Assembly (NCBI GenBank): GCA_028283825.1
Contig: JAPWJW010000003.1
Location: 1,263,501-1,327,500 of the forward strand
From: Azospirillaceae bacterium
GTDB lineage: Bacteria > Pseudomonadota > Alphaproteobacteria > Azospirillales > Azospirillaceae
Direction: 5' to 3'
DNA length: 64,000 nt
Part shown: one piece after another, positions 9,273 to 17,893 of the stretch
How positions within the stretch are numbered: the first letter of the stretch is position 1
Layout of the letters: each line of letters starts with the position of its first letter
The notes under the pieces: model-generated
Databases searched by the model: none
What the model was told of the DNA's origin: nothing
Seen by the model: the letters and a program-made list of their open reading frames with translations, nothing else
Translations under genes and position numbers: made by a program

Positions 9273-9286
9273 TTGAGGTGGCTCAA
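9273..9286. promoter_or_regulatory. FNR/FixK-type box upstream of the universal stress gene
   Basis: TTGAG-GTGG-CTCAA is a perfect inverted repeat with the TTGA-N6-TCAA core of Crp/FNR-family oxygen regulators. It lies between the start of the stress gene (9158) and the stop of the fused kinase gene (9317), both on the - strand. That placement points to the stress gene as target. The fifth base of each half-site is G/C, not the consensus T/A. Confidence 0.55.
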
Positions 9287-9316
9287 GTCTGCGCCCCGTC
9301 ATCGCCCCGGGGCAAG

Positions 9317-10945
9317 TCACGCGTCCGTCCGCCACCCGGCCAGTTGGCTCAGCAGGCGGCGGGCGACGTCCGCCACGGCGCCCCGCACCGACAGGATGTC
9401 CCAGCGCATCTCACCCAGGCCACGGATGGCCATGACGTCGGCGCCGGTGCGGACCGGGGCCGGACCGCCGTCCTGATCCTGGTCGGCCACCAGCCACAGG
9501 CCCAGGAAGGGCACCTGGGCACCGTGGGCCACCGCCTCCAGCGCGTGGCGCTGGTCGGCACGGGCATAAACGGCATCGGCCACGACGGCGTGCCCGGCCT
9601 CCAGCACCAGGCCGGCGCGGCCCGCCATTTCGCCATAGACACGGGCGGTAACGGTTTCGCTGTAGCCGTCCTGGCCCAGTTCGCCCTCCTCCGGCGCGTC
9701 CAGCAGGCGGCGGCGCAGCGCCTCGGACTGCAAGATGACGGCGCCCGGCAGGGGGCCGACATCCGGCGCCAGCATGCGGGCCAGGGTGGACTTGCCCGTG
9801 CCCGACAGGCCGCCGATGGCGATCAGGCGCGGCGCGCGCGGTGCCAGGGCCGCCAGCGCCAGGTCCAGGTAGGAGGCGGCCTCCCGCCGCAGCGACGCGC
9901 CGGCGGTGCGGCGGCTGACGGCGGTGCTGGCCGTCACGTGGGCGCGGGTGGCGGCGCACAGGCTGATGAACAGGGGCAGCAGGGCCAGGCCGGCGAAATC
10001 GTCCGTCTGTTCCAGATAACGGTTCAGCACCAGGGTGGCGAAGGGCCGCAACCGGCGATGTTCCAGATCCATCAGCAGGAAGGCCAGATCGTGGAAGACA
10101 TCGATCACCGGCGGGCTGCCGACGAAGTCGCCGTCCCCGGCCTGACCCTCCGCAGCGGCGCCGCCGTCCAGCAGGATGCTGGCGCCGAACAGCGTGGGCC
10201 GGCCGTTCCACAGGCAGACGCTGCCCAGATGCAAATCGCCGTGGCAGGGCCGCACATAGCCGGAACGGCGGCGGCGCTCGATCAGCCACTCCTGGCGGGT
10301 GATGGTGGCCATCAGGCCGCGTTCCAGCCGATCCAGAAGGACGGCCTCGAACAGGTCGGGATGCTGGCGTAGCGCGCCCAGGCAGCCGACGACGGTGGCG
10401 CGCACGGCATCCGTGCCCCCGGCGGGCGAACGGCCGGGCACCGGTGCCAAGACACCCTCGGCTTGCGCCCCCTCATGCAGGGCGGCCACGGCGTCAGCCA
10501 CCACGCGCATGGCATCACGGGTCAGCAGGCCCGCCTCCGCCTGGCGGTCGAACAGGCCGGATTCGGTGAAGCGGCGCATCACCACCACCCAGTCCAGGGC
10601 CACGGCACCACTGCCGGCATCCCACGCCGCCAGCGTCAGACGGCCGTGGGGCCCCGGCACGACGGCCAGCACCCCTTCATACAGGCCCGGCGCGATGCGC
10701 CGGTTGACCGACACCTCCGCCAGGGCGGCACGGCGGCGGCGGTCGGGGGTGGACAGGTCGAGATGGGGGAAGCGGACGGCACGCCGCAGCTTGTAGGCCC
10801 GGTCCCCCGCCAGGAAGATGATGGCGCCGTCGGTGTCGATTCGATCCACCGGCAAACCCTGATGGGTCGCCGGATCACCCAGCAGGGCGATCACGGCGGC
10901 CTGGTCCACCAGGGACTGGGTCGCGGGCGCCGGACAGACATCCAT
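9317..10945 (-). CDS. Aminoglycoside-phosphotransferase-like / AAA P-loop kinase fusion
   Basis: 542 aa with two parts. Residues 1 to about 340 resemble an APH-type small-molecule kinase, with HGDLHLG at 235-241 as the catalytic loop and a following VIDVFHDLAFLLMDLEH metal-binding region. From about 370 a P-loop kinase domain follows with Walker A GLSGTGKST (379-387). This architecture is known as a bifunctional APH/ATP-binding protein (COG2187 plus COG0645). The substrate is not established and resistance should not be assumed. It is downstream of nothing obvious and upstream of the stress protein on the same strand. Related proteins often sit near stress or hypoxia genes, which fits the FNR-like box nearby. 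Confidence 0.85.
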   Translation of the reverse strand: MDVCPAPATQSLVDQAAVIALLGDPATHQGLPVDRIDTDGAIIFLAGDRAYKLRRAVRFPHLDLSTPDRRRRAALAEVSVNRRIAPGLYEGVLAVVPGPHGRLTLAAWDAGSGAVALDWVVVMRRFTESGLFDRQAEAGLLTRDAMRVVADAVAALHEGAQAEGVLAPVPGRSPAGGTDAVRATVVGCLGALRQHPDLFEAVLLDRLERGLMATITRQEWLIERRRRSGYVRPCHGDLHLGSVCLWNGRPTLFGASILLDGGAAAEGQAGDGDFVGSPPVIDVFHDLAFLLMDLEHRRLRPFATLVLNRYLEQTDDFAGLALLPLFISLCAATRAHVTASTAVSRRTAGASLRREAASYLDLALAALAPRAPRLIAIGGLSGTGKSTLARMLAPDVGPLPGAVILQSEALRRRLLDAPEEGELGQDGYSETVTARVYGEMAGRAGLVLEAGHAVVADAVYARADQRHALEAVAHGAQVPFLGLWLVADQDQDGGPAPVRTGADVMAIRGLGEMRWDILSVRGAVADVARRLLSQLAGWRTDA

Positions 10946-11330
10946 GTCCTTATTCTAGCGGCGCTTTGTGACAGGCGATCACTTCCCCGGCGCTTTTTCG
11001 ATACGTCCCGCGTCAGGCTCCCTGCCTTGTGTCCTATGCCCTTGATAATTGTGCAGGCGCGAAACCATATGATTGGCGGGCATTGCGCCTTTCGGCGCCT
11101 TCTTCATGAAATTGTAACCGGCCTGGGGCCATAAGACGGCGGCCTGGCCCGGCGCGGGATTCCTTATGCGTGTGCAGGATGCCCGTTTTGGCGCCCATGC
11201 GTCGAACTTGTCGCTTATTCGCAACAGTGGGCGGATATGCGAGGCAAAAGGTAGCGCCTACCGCTTTGGACGTTGAGTTGCCTGAGCTATTCGGGAATCA
11301 TCCTCGAAACTCTTAATAAGGATTGCGGTC
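10946..11330. other. 385-base gap without a convincing gene
   Basis: This gap separates the divergent fused-kinase and pagL-like genes and should hold both promoters. A small hairpin (GCGCC-TTTC-GGCGC, near 11084-11100) followed by CTTCTTC could be a weak terminator on the + strand. An open frame of 81 codons exists on the - strand but has no ribosome site or homology that I recognise. Confidence 0.5.
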
Positions 11331-11867
11331 GTGATGCGGCGTCTCTTGAAGTCCACGGTATTGGCGTTGGGGCTGATTTCAGCCGCGGCACCGGCCTTCG
11401 CCGAGGACACTCCCAGCTTCCTGAGCCTTGGCATCGGGGAGTATGACGTGCTGCGGACCGGTCCGAAGCACAACACGACCGACTACCGTGTCGAGTATCG
11501 TCCCAACACCTCCATCTTCTCGCTGAGCTGGATGCGGATCAGCCCCTGGGTGGGCGGTGAGTTCACCGGCCAGGGTGCCGCGTACGGCGTCGGCGGCATC
11601 CTGTTCGACATCCCGCTGGGTTCTTCCTTCGCCCTGACGCCCAATATCGGCGTTGGCGTCTTCGGCACCGGTGCCGGCAAGAACCAGGGCAGCTGGGTGG
11701 AATTCCGCTCCACCGCCGAAATCTCGTACAAGTTCGAGAACCAGAGCCGCCTGGGCCTGTCGTTCGGCCACATCTCCAACGCCGGCATCGGCGACGTGAA
11801 CCCCGGTTCCGAGATCGTGACCCTGTACTACCACATCCCGACCGGCTGGCTGTTCGGCGGCTGGTAA
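11331..11867 (+). CDS. pagL: PagL-type lipid A 3-O-deacylase (acyloxyacyl hydrolase family)
   Basis: 178 aa outer-membrane beta-barrel with a cleavable signal peptide (ending APAFA-ED, about residue 24). PagL removes the 3-O-linked acyl chain from lipid A. The catalytic triad pattern is visible: His147 and Ser149 in GHISNAG and Glu161 in NPGSE. The 12-residue Ser-Glu spacing matches the known Pseudomonas enzyme. The start is GTG at 11331 or the adjacent ATG at 11334; AAGGA at 11318-11322 serves both. A strong terminator follows, so it is monocistronic. Lipid A remodelling by this protein is family-based inference. Confidence 0.85.
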   Translation: MMRRLLKSTVLALGLISAAAPAFAEDTPSFLSLGIGEYDVLRTGPKHNTTDYRVEYRPNTSIFSLSWMRISPWVGGEFTGQGAAYGVGGILFDIPLGSSFALTPNIGVGVFGTGAGKNQGSWVEFRSTAEISYKFENQSRLGLSFGHISNAGIGDVNPGSEIVTLYYHIPTGWLFGGW

Positions 11868-11893
11868 GCGGCGACGCCGCGACCGATTATACG

Positions 11894-11918
11894 AAAGGGC
11901 GCCTTCGGGCGCCCTTTT
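11894..11918 (+). terminator. Rho-independent terminator of the pagL-like gene
   Basis: A perfect 10-bp stem (11894-11903 with 11908-11917) with a TTCG tetraloop and a final run of four T. Confidence 0.92.
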
Positions 11919-11985
11919 GCATTTCGGCGTACCGCGTCGCGCGGCGGGTACAGTAGCGGGGCGGAAGCATCATGGAGGTCGCCCT

Positions 11986-13602
11986 GTGAAGTCATCTCGT
12001 GTCGCGTTTGCCGCCGCCGTCCTGGTCATGGCCCTGCAATCCGCCCTTCCCGCCCGGGGAGATGACAAACGGGTCGAGGAAAGTGCGGCCGCGATGATGA
12101 GCCGGCGCCTGCCCTACACCTACCTTGCCGATTACGGGGTCGTGTGCGACGGCGCGACGGACAATGCCAGCGCCATCGCCCGGGCGATCACGGCCCGCCC
12201 CGGCACCGCCATGATCTGGCCCGCCGGCCATTGCCGGTGGAGCGGCACCATCACCCTGAAGGGGACGGGGACCCAGTGGATCGGCCAGGGCCGCATGGTC
12301 ACCTTCCTGGAGCCCACCTCGGCCACCGGGGATGAGGTCTTCGTCGGCGATGATGCCAAGCCGGAAACGACGGTCGCCACCTACAACTATGTCTTCCGCG
12401 ACTTCACCATCTTCCCCGCGGTGACCAAGACCAGCGGCTACACGTTCCACCTCCAGAACGTCCTGGATGTGCTGTTTGAGAATGTGGATACCAACAACGA
12501 CCTGCTCTACGCCTATGGCGGCGGCAACCGGCACTACAACGGCGTTTTCGCGGACCATTCGAACCTGCATCTGGAAAACGTGCAGGTTCGCGCGCAACAG
12601 GACGGGCTGCGCCTGGCCCACAGCGTCGATACGCTGATCCACCTGACCAATCTACGCTTCAGCCGCACGGCGCTGCATTTCGCCGGCGGCGTGGCGGGCT
12701 TCACCTGCTCCCAATCCACCATGTCGGAAAGTCTCAACAATTTCCGGGTGGACAATAACGACGACCCCGCGACCCCCAACAAGGGCGCCACCTTCGGCGA
12801 AGGCTGTTATTTTGACACCAGCACCGCCGACAACATCGTCATCGACACGCCGCTGGGCGGCCTGAACCAATGGCAATGGGTGGGATCCAGTATCGCCACC
12901 CAGGGCGGCAACGCGGTCCACGTCGTCTCCGCCCCCAACAGTTCGGTCCTGGTGTTCACCAACACCTTCATCGGCAGCACGTCGGCCGGCACCCATTCCG
13001 GCATCCGCATCGATGATCCCAGCGCCCAGATCGTCATCAACGGCCATACGGCCATCACGGCCAACACCGCCTACGGCATCGAACAGACCTATCCGCGCGC
13101 CTATCCCAACCCGGTCACGATCTCGACGGACACGCTGTGGACCCTGGGCGAGGTGCGCGGCAACCAGATCGCCAACACCAACTTCCCCTACAACAAGACG
13201 CTGACCATGGTGGGGAAAAGCATTGATGGCGCCACCGCCGCGATGACCGTGGACGGCAAAGGCAAACCCACCCCGGCGACCATGATCTGGCTGCCGGATG
13301 AGGCGTCGCTGTCCTACGATATCCAGGTGAATTGCCGGTCGGCCACCACGGCGGACTTCGCCTATTGGCACGTGGGCGGCTACGCCACCCGGGCCAAGGG
13401 GCCGGCCAGCTTCGCCATCCGCCACACCACCGACAACGGCGGCACGGGCCGCCACGGCCAAATGGCCGCCAGCCCCGTGGGCCAGGGCTGGACGCTGGGC
13501 ATCGGCAACGACAGCCGCAACGGCGGCATGGCCTTCACCATGGCGGGATCAAAGGGCCTAAGCGTCACCTGCACGGCGCAGGTTTCCACCGTCGAGAACT
13601 GA
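11986..13602 (+). CDS. Secreted right-handed beta-helix protein (pectate-lyase-like fold)
   Basis: 538 aa from a GTG at 11986, chosen because GGAGG (11974-11978) lies 7 bases upstream and a signal peptide begins there (VKSSRVAFAAAVLVMALQ, cleavage after LPARG or nearby). The mature N-terminus has LADYGVVCDGATDNASAI, the hallmark of the Pectate_lyase_3/tailspike-type beta-helix group. Repeated short strands with Asn and Gly ladders follow (about residues 100-400), and a jelly-roll-like C-terminal part ends it. Such proteins bind or cleave polysaccharides, or act as phage tail fibres; substrate and activity cannot be told here. It stands alone between the pagL-like gene and the tRNAs. Confidence 0.78.
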   Translation: MKSSRVAFAAAVLVMALQSALPARGDDKRVEESAAAMMSRRLPYTYLADYGVVCDGATDNASAIARAITARPGTAMIWPAGHCRWSGTITLKGTGTQWIGQGRMVTFLEPTSATGDEVFVGDDAKPETTVATYNYVFRDFTIFPAVTKTSGYTFHLQNVLDVLFENVDTNNDLLYAYGGGNRHYNGVFADHSNLHLENVQVRAQQDGLRLAHSVDTLIHLTNLRFSRTALHFAGGVAGFTCSQSTMSESLNNFRVDNNDDPATPNKGATFGEGCYFDTSTADNIVIDTPLGGLNQWQWVGSSIATQGGNAVHVVSAPNSSVLVFTNTFIGSTSAGTHSGIRIDDPSAQIVINGHTAITANTAYGIEQTYPRAYPNPVTISTDTLWTLGEVRGNQIANTNFPYNKTLTMVGKSIDGATAAMTVDGKGKPTPATMIWLPDEASLSYDIQVNCRSATTADFAYWHVGGYATRAKGPASFAIRHTTDNGGTGRHGQMAASPVGQGWTLGIGNDSRNGGMAFTMAGSKGLSVTCTAQVSTVEN

Positions 13603-13641
13603 CGGGCGCCTCAGGCGTTCAGATTTTCAGGGGAAGAGGAG

Positions 13642-13717
<76 letters not shown>

Positions 13718-13956
13718 GCCCCTCAATGCCGCCGCCCGAGGGCGCCGGCCGCCGGGTCTTGCGTCCCGGTGAGGGCGGCTTTTTAGCGTTCCGGGCCGGC
13801 CTTGTCGACAGAAAAATGACAGGAAAAACGCGTTGGCGCGACGCCGGGTCGAATAGCACCCATGCGGCCGCGCGCGCCCGACACGAGACCAGCCAATGAC
13901 AAAAACCCCAGCCGAGGGCTAGGGCGATCACGTCGAATTTCCAGGGGGAAGAGGAG

Positions 13957-14032
<76 letters not shown>

Positions 14033-14175
14033 GCCCCTCAATGCCGCCGCCCGAGAGCGCCGGCCGCCGGATCTTGCGTCCCGGTGAGGGCGGTTTCATA
14101 CGGCCCTGGAACGCGCTTGTCGACAGAAAAATGCAAAGGCGCCCGACATAGCGCCCCTGCCCGTCCGCACACGCA

Positions 14176-15330
14176 TCAGAAGTCGCTCATGCCCCGGCGC
14201 GACATGCGCACGTCGCGGTGCACATGGACGCACAGCAGCAGGCCGAAGCCGGTCATCACCGTCAGGGCGGAGGACCCGCCGTAGGAGATCAGCGGCAGGG
14301 GCACGCCCACCACCGGGATCAGGCCCATCACCATGGCGATGTTGATGAACATGTAGAGGAACAGGTTCACGGTCAGGCCCATGGCCACCAGCCGGCCGTA
14401 CTGGTGGCGGCAACGCATGGCGATGACATAGCCGTAGACCAGCAGCAGCGTGTACATGGCCAGGAACACCAGGGCGCCCACCATGCCCATCTCCTCCGCC
14501 AGCATGGTGAAGATGAAGTCGGTCTGCTTTTCCGGCAGGAAGTTCAGATGGCTTTGCGAGCCCATCAGGAAACCCTTGCCGAACATGCCGCCGGAGCCCA
14601 AGGCGATCTTGGACTGCATGATGTGGTAGCCGTGGCCCAGGGGGTCGTTCTCCGGGTTCAGGAAGGTCATCACCCGGTTCTTCTGATAGTCGTGCATGAA
14701 GCGCCAGATGATGGGGATGGCGGCCAGCACGCTGCCGATGACCAGCGCGAATTTCCATAGCCGCACGCCCACCAGCCAGAAGATGGCGCCCGACACCATC
14801 AGCAGCATGAGCGAGGTGCCCAGGTTGGGCTGCAACAGCACCAGGCACACCGGGGCGATGATCATGACCAGCGCCGGGATCAGGAAGGTGATGCGCCCGC
14901 TGTCCTCCAGCGTGGCGCCGTGGAAATAGCGCGCCAGCGCCATCACCAGCGTCACCTTCATCAGTTCCGACGGCTGCAATTGCATGAAGCCCAGGTCGAT
15001 CCAGCGCTGCGCGCCCATGCCGACATGGCCCATCACCTCCACCACGATCAGCAGGAAGAAGGCGATGCCGTACAGGAAATAGGAGAATTTGAGCCAGATG
15101 CGGATGTCGATCAGCGCCACCACCAGCATCACCACCAGGCCGACGCCGAAGCGCATGATCTGGCGTGTGGCCCAGGGGTCGAAATTGCCGTTGGCCGCCG
15201 AATAGAGCATGGCGAAGCCGACGCAGGCGACCAGGGTGATCAGCAGCACCAGGCTCCAGCTGATCTGCCCCAGCTTTTCCCCCAGGCTCATGTTGGACTG
15301 GGGGTCCAATCCCATGTCGAGATTGATCAT
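14176..15330 (-). CDS. mrdB: RodA peptidoglycan glycosyltransferase (SEDS family)
   Basis: 384 aa integral membrane protein that polymerises lipid II during cell elongation, paired with PBP2. SEDS features are visible: about ten hydrophobic helices, QRWIDLG with LQPSELMK (around residue 125), PENDPLGHGYH, a long loop, and the C-terminal PLISYGGSS motif. The start ATG at 15330 overlaps the stop of the PBP2 gene (ATGA), so the two are translationally coupled. The open frame upstream of this ATG is a shadow inside mrdA. It closes the mreB-mreC-mreD-mrdA-mrdB block. Confidence 0.97.
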   Translation of the reverse strand: MINLDMGLDPQSNMSLGEKLGQISWSLVLLITLVACVGFAMLYSAANGNFDPWATRQIMRFGVGLVVMLVVALIDIRIWLKFSYFLYGIAFFLLIVVEVMGHVGMGAQRWIDLGFMQLQPSELMKVTLVMALARYFHGATLEDSGRITFLIPALVMIIAPVCLVLLQPNLGTSLMLLMVSGAIFWLVGVRLWKFALVIGSVLAAIPIIWRFMHDYQKNRVMTFLNPENDPLGHGYHIMQSKIALGSGGMFGKGFLMGSQSHLNFLPEKQTDFIFTMLAEEMGMVGALVFLAMYTLLLVYGYVIAMRCRHQYGRLVAMGLTVNLFLYMFINIAMVMGLIPVVGVPLPLISYGGSSALTVMTGFGLLLCVHVHRDVRMSRRGMSDF

Positions 15331-17237
15331 CGCGGGGTTCCCCTGGGGGCAGAAGTGGTCTGAGTGCCGTCGGCGGGCGCCGCCGTGCCGGCATCGGCCT
15401 GCTGGGCCCGCGCGGCCTCCATCAGCTGCACCTCCAGCAGGAGGTCGCGGGCGATGGGACCGGCCACGGCACCGCCGGCGACACCATGTTCCACGATGAC
15501 GGCGACGGCATATTTCGGCGCCTGCACCGGGGCGAAGGCGATGAACAGGGCGTTGTCGCGGTCCTTCCACGGCCGTTCGGCCTTCAGCAGGCCGGCGTTG
15601 CGCTCCGCCATGGTGATGCGGCGCACCTGGGCGGTACCCGACTTGCCGCCCATCTCCATGCCTGGCTGGGTGATGCGGGCGGCGTAGGCCGTGCCGCCGG
15701 CCGACGTCACCCCCGCCATGCCGGCCAGGACGCGCTGGATGAATTCCGGCTTCACGCCGATGTCGGGCCAGTTGGTCTGTTCGGCGGATTCCTGTTCCAC
15801 CGCCTTGGTCAGGTGGGGCTGCACCGCCTTGCCGCCGTTGGCCAGGCGCGCGCACATCACCGCCAGCTGGATAGGCGTGGCCAGGACATAACCCTGGCCA
15901 ATGGCGACGCTCAACGTTTCGCCATCGTACCAATTTTCCTTATAGGTGCGGCGCTTCCACTTGGTGTCGGGGATGATGCCGCCCTTTTCGCCGGGCAGGT
16001 CCAGGCCGGTCTTGTCGCCCAGGCCGAAGCGGCGCGCCATGTCGGCGATGCGATCAACACCGATGCGCCGCGACAGGTCGTAGAAATAGACGTCGCAGGA
16101 CCAGCGGATGGCGTCGAACATGTCGACGGAGCCGTGGCCGCCCTTCTTGTAGCAGTGGAAGGTATGGCCGCCGAAATCGTAGGACCCAGAGCAGAACACC
16201 CGGTGCGTCGGGTCCACCCCCGCCTCCAGCCCCGCCAGCGCCGTCATGGGCTTGAAGGTGGAGCCCGGGGCGTAATGGCCGGCCACCACCTTGTTGGTCA
16301 GTGGCGAGGCCTCATTCTTGATCAGGCCGTCGTACACATCCTGCGGGATGCCCATGGCGAACTGGTTGGGGTCGAAGCTGGGGTGCGAGGCCAGCGCCAG
16401 GATGCCGCCGGTGTTCACGTCCAGCACCACGGCGGCGGCGCTGGGGTGTTCCGACAGACGCTGCTGGGCGTAGTACTGCAGCTTGGCATCGATGGTCAGG
16501 GTCACCTGGTGCCCGGGCTGGCCATCGTTGCGGGCCAGTTCGCGCACCACGCGGCCCACGGCGTTGACCTCCAGCTGGCTGGTGCCGGCGGTGCCGCGCA
16601 GCGCCATGTCGTGCGACCGTTCGACGCCGCTCTTGCCGATGCGGAAGCCCGGCAGCGACAGCAGCGGGTCACGGGCGTTCTGCAACTCCGTCTCCGACAC
16701 CACGCCGACATAACCCAGGATGTGGGCCGCCTGCTCCCCGAAGGGGTAGGAGCGCACCTGCCCCACCTCGATGGACACGCCGGGCAGGTCGGGCAGGTTG
16801 ACCTCGATGGCCGACACCTGGTCCCAGGTCAGGTTCTCACGCAAGGTCACCGGCGCGAAGGAACGCAGGCGGTCCACGTCGCGCAGCACGCGGCGGCGGT
16901 CGGCGTCGCTGATCGGCAGCAGCTTCACCACCTTGTCCAGCGTCTCGTCCACGTCGTCGGTGCGTTCCGACACCAGCACGGCGCGGAAGTTCTGCTCATT
17001 CACCGCCAGGGGCACGCCGCTGCGGTCCACGATGATGCCGCGCGACGGCGCCAGCAGCCGCAGCGAGATGCGGTTGTCCTCGGCCAGGGTGGTGTAGTGA
17101 TCGCCCTCAATGACCTGGAGGTAATACAGGCGCGCCGCCAGGGTGGACAGCGCCGCCGCCTTCAGCCCGCCCAGCACCAGGGTGCGGCGGTTCATGACGC
17201 GCTGGCGCTCGGCGTCCCTGTCGATCGCGTTGAACAT
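15327..17237 (-). CDS. mrdA: Penicillin-binding protein 2, elongasome transpeptidase
   Basis: 636 aa class B PBP that cross-links peptidoglycan in the lateral wall. Order: short cytoplasmic start, membrane anchor (about 20-40), pedestal domain, transpeptidase domain. Active-site motifs are STFK with Ser326/Lys329, SCD at 380-382 (SxD is usual for PBP2) and KSGTAQ at 531-536. The C-terminus carries an Ala/Thr/Pro-rich tail. It is preceded by a 119-base gap from mreD that contains a copy of the structured repeat described below, and it is coupled to rodA downstream. It works in the inner membrane with RodA, MreC and MreD. Confidence 0.97.
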   Translation of the reverse strand: MFNAIDRDAERQRVMNRRTLVLGGLKAAALSTLAARLYYLQVIEGDHYTTLAEDNRISLRLLAPSRGIIVDRSGVPLAVNEQNFRAVLVSERTDDVDETLDKVVKLLPISDADRRRVLRDVDRLRSFAPVTLRENLTWDQVSAIEVNLPDLPGVSIEVGQVRSYPFGEQAAHILGYVGVVSETELQNARDPLLSLPGFRIGKSGVERSHDMALRGTAGTSQLEVNAVGRVVRELARNDGQPGHQVTLTIDAKLQYYAQQRLSEHPSAAAVVLDVNTGGILALASHPSFDPNQFAMGIPQDVYDGLIKNEASPLTNKVVAGHYAPGSTFKPMTALAGLEAGVDPTHRVFCSGSYDFGGHTFHCYKKGGHGSVDMFDAIRWSCDVYFYDLSRRIGVDRIADMARRFGLGDKTGLDLPGEKGGIIPDTKWKRRTYKENWYDGETLSVAIGQGYVLATPIQLAVMCARLANGGKAVQPHLTKAVEQESAEQTNWPDIGVKPEFIQRVLAGMAGVTSAGGTAYAARITQPGMEMGGKSGTAQVRRITMAERNAGLLKAERPWKDRDNALFIAFAPVQAPKYAVAVIVEHGVAGGAVAGPIARDLLLEVQLMEAARAQQADAGTAAPADGTQTTSAPRGTPR

Positions 17238-17274
17238 GCCCTAAGAAACCTCTTAAACGCGGGGCATTCTCAAA

Positions 17275-17353
17275 TGCCCCCTCAATCGCCGGACGCCGAC
17301 ATCCGGCGGCTGCGGTCGCAGCCTGCAGCGGCATACGCTGGCCCATGCCGCTG
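17275..17353 (+). repeat. Structured intergenic element, copy A (short form), after mreD
   Basis: This copy sits inside the rod-shape operon, 3 bases past the mreD stop. It has the 5' core CCCCTCA..CGCCGG, an ATCC-loop hairpin (17295-17310, one mismatch), the GGTC-loop hairpin (17308-17323, 6 perfect bp) and the terminal hairpin (17326-17334 with 17345-17353, 9 perfect bp). The central part found in longer copies is missing, so the first two hairpins overlap by three bases. Confidence 0.8.
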
Positions 17354-17356
17354 GAA

Positions 17357-17893
17357 TTACGTGGCTGTCCCGCCGCTCAGCAGGCCGCGGTGCAGCTTGC
17401 TGAAGCACCAGGCCGGAATGGGAAACACCACGATGGCCAGGCCGGCCTGGGCCGCCGCACTCATGGCCCCGACCAGATGCACGGTCATCAGGCTGTAGGC
17501 CAGCCACTGCACCACGCCGGCCCCGACCGCCACCAGGGCGAATCCAAACCACAGGAACAGGAAGGAATTCCCCAGGAAATACCGCCGCTGCGTCAAAACC
17601 AGCCAATAGGCCAGGATGAAGACCAGCGCGCTCATGCCCAGGGGCGACCCGCCCAGCAGATCCTGCAGCACGCCGATGCCGAACACCAGCAGCGGCCGCA
17701 ACAGGTCCGGCCGATATATCGCCCAGTAGTAGATCGACATCAAGGTGAGGGGCGGCGCCACGAAGGAATAATCAGGCAATTGCAGGGGCGTCATGCCCAG
17801 CAGCATGGACGCGACCGTGGCGCAGAAGGGCACCAGATGCCGTCCGGCCTGGTCCAGCCGTTGCCAACCGCCAACCGCCATGGCGGATTTCAC
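17357..17893 (-). CDS. mreD: Rod shape-determining protein MreD
   Basis: 178 aa, five or so membrane helices. It links the MreB/MreC scaffold to the RodA/PBP2 synthase. Identity rests on position between mreC and mrdA, size, and the hydrophobic pattern (PDYSFVAPPLTLMSIYYWA, LGMSALVFILAYWL). The start is GTG at 17893, overlapping the mreC stop by three bases; ATG at 17881 is the alternative. Stop is TAA at 17357-17359, immediately followed by a copy of the structured repeat. Confidence 0.93.
   Translation of the reverse strand: MKSAMAVGGWQRLDQAGRHLVPFCATVASMLLGMTPLQLPDYSFVAPPLTLMSIYYWAIYRPDLLRPLLVFGIGVLQDLLGGSPLGMSALVFILAYWLVLTQRRYFLGNSFLFLWFGFALVAVGAGVVQWLAYSLMTVHLVGAMSAAAQAGLAIVVFPIPAWCFSKLHRGLLSGGTAT

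Noticed and set aside
8247-9476. Long open frame on the + strand opposite the stress protein gene
   Set aside because: It mirrors the - strand gene in a high-GC genome, has a His/Gln/Arg-rich translation with no family features and no ribosome site.
10979-11224. Possible 81-codon gene on the - strand upstream of the pagL-like gene
   Set aside because: No recognisable ribosome site or homology, and it crosses the expected promoter region.
15486-17498. 670-codon frame opposite mrdA and mreD
   Set aside because: Shadow of the rod-shape genes; composition is typical of antisense frames (His, Gln, Gly, Val) and no motifs.
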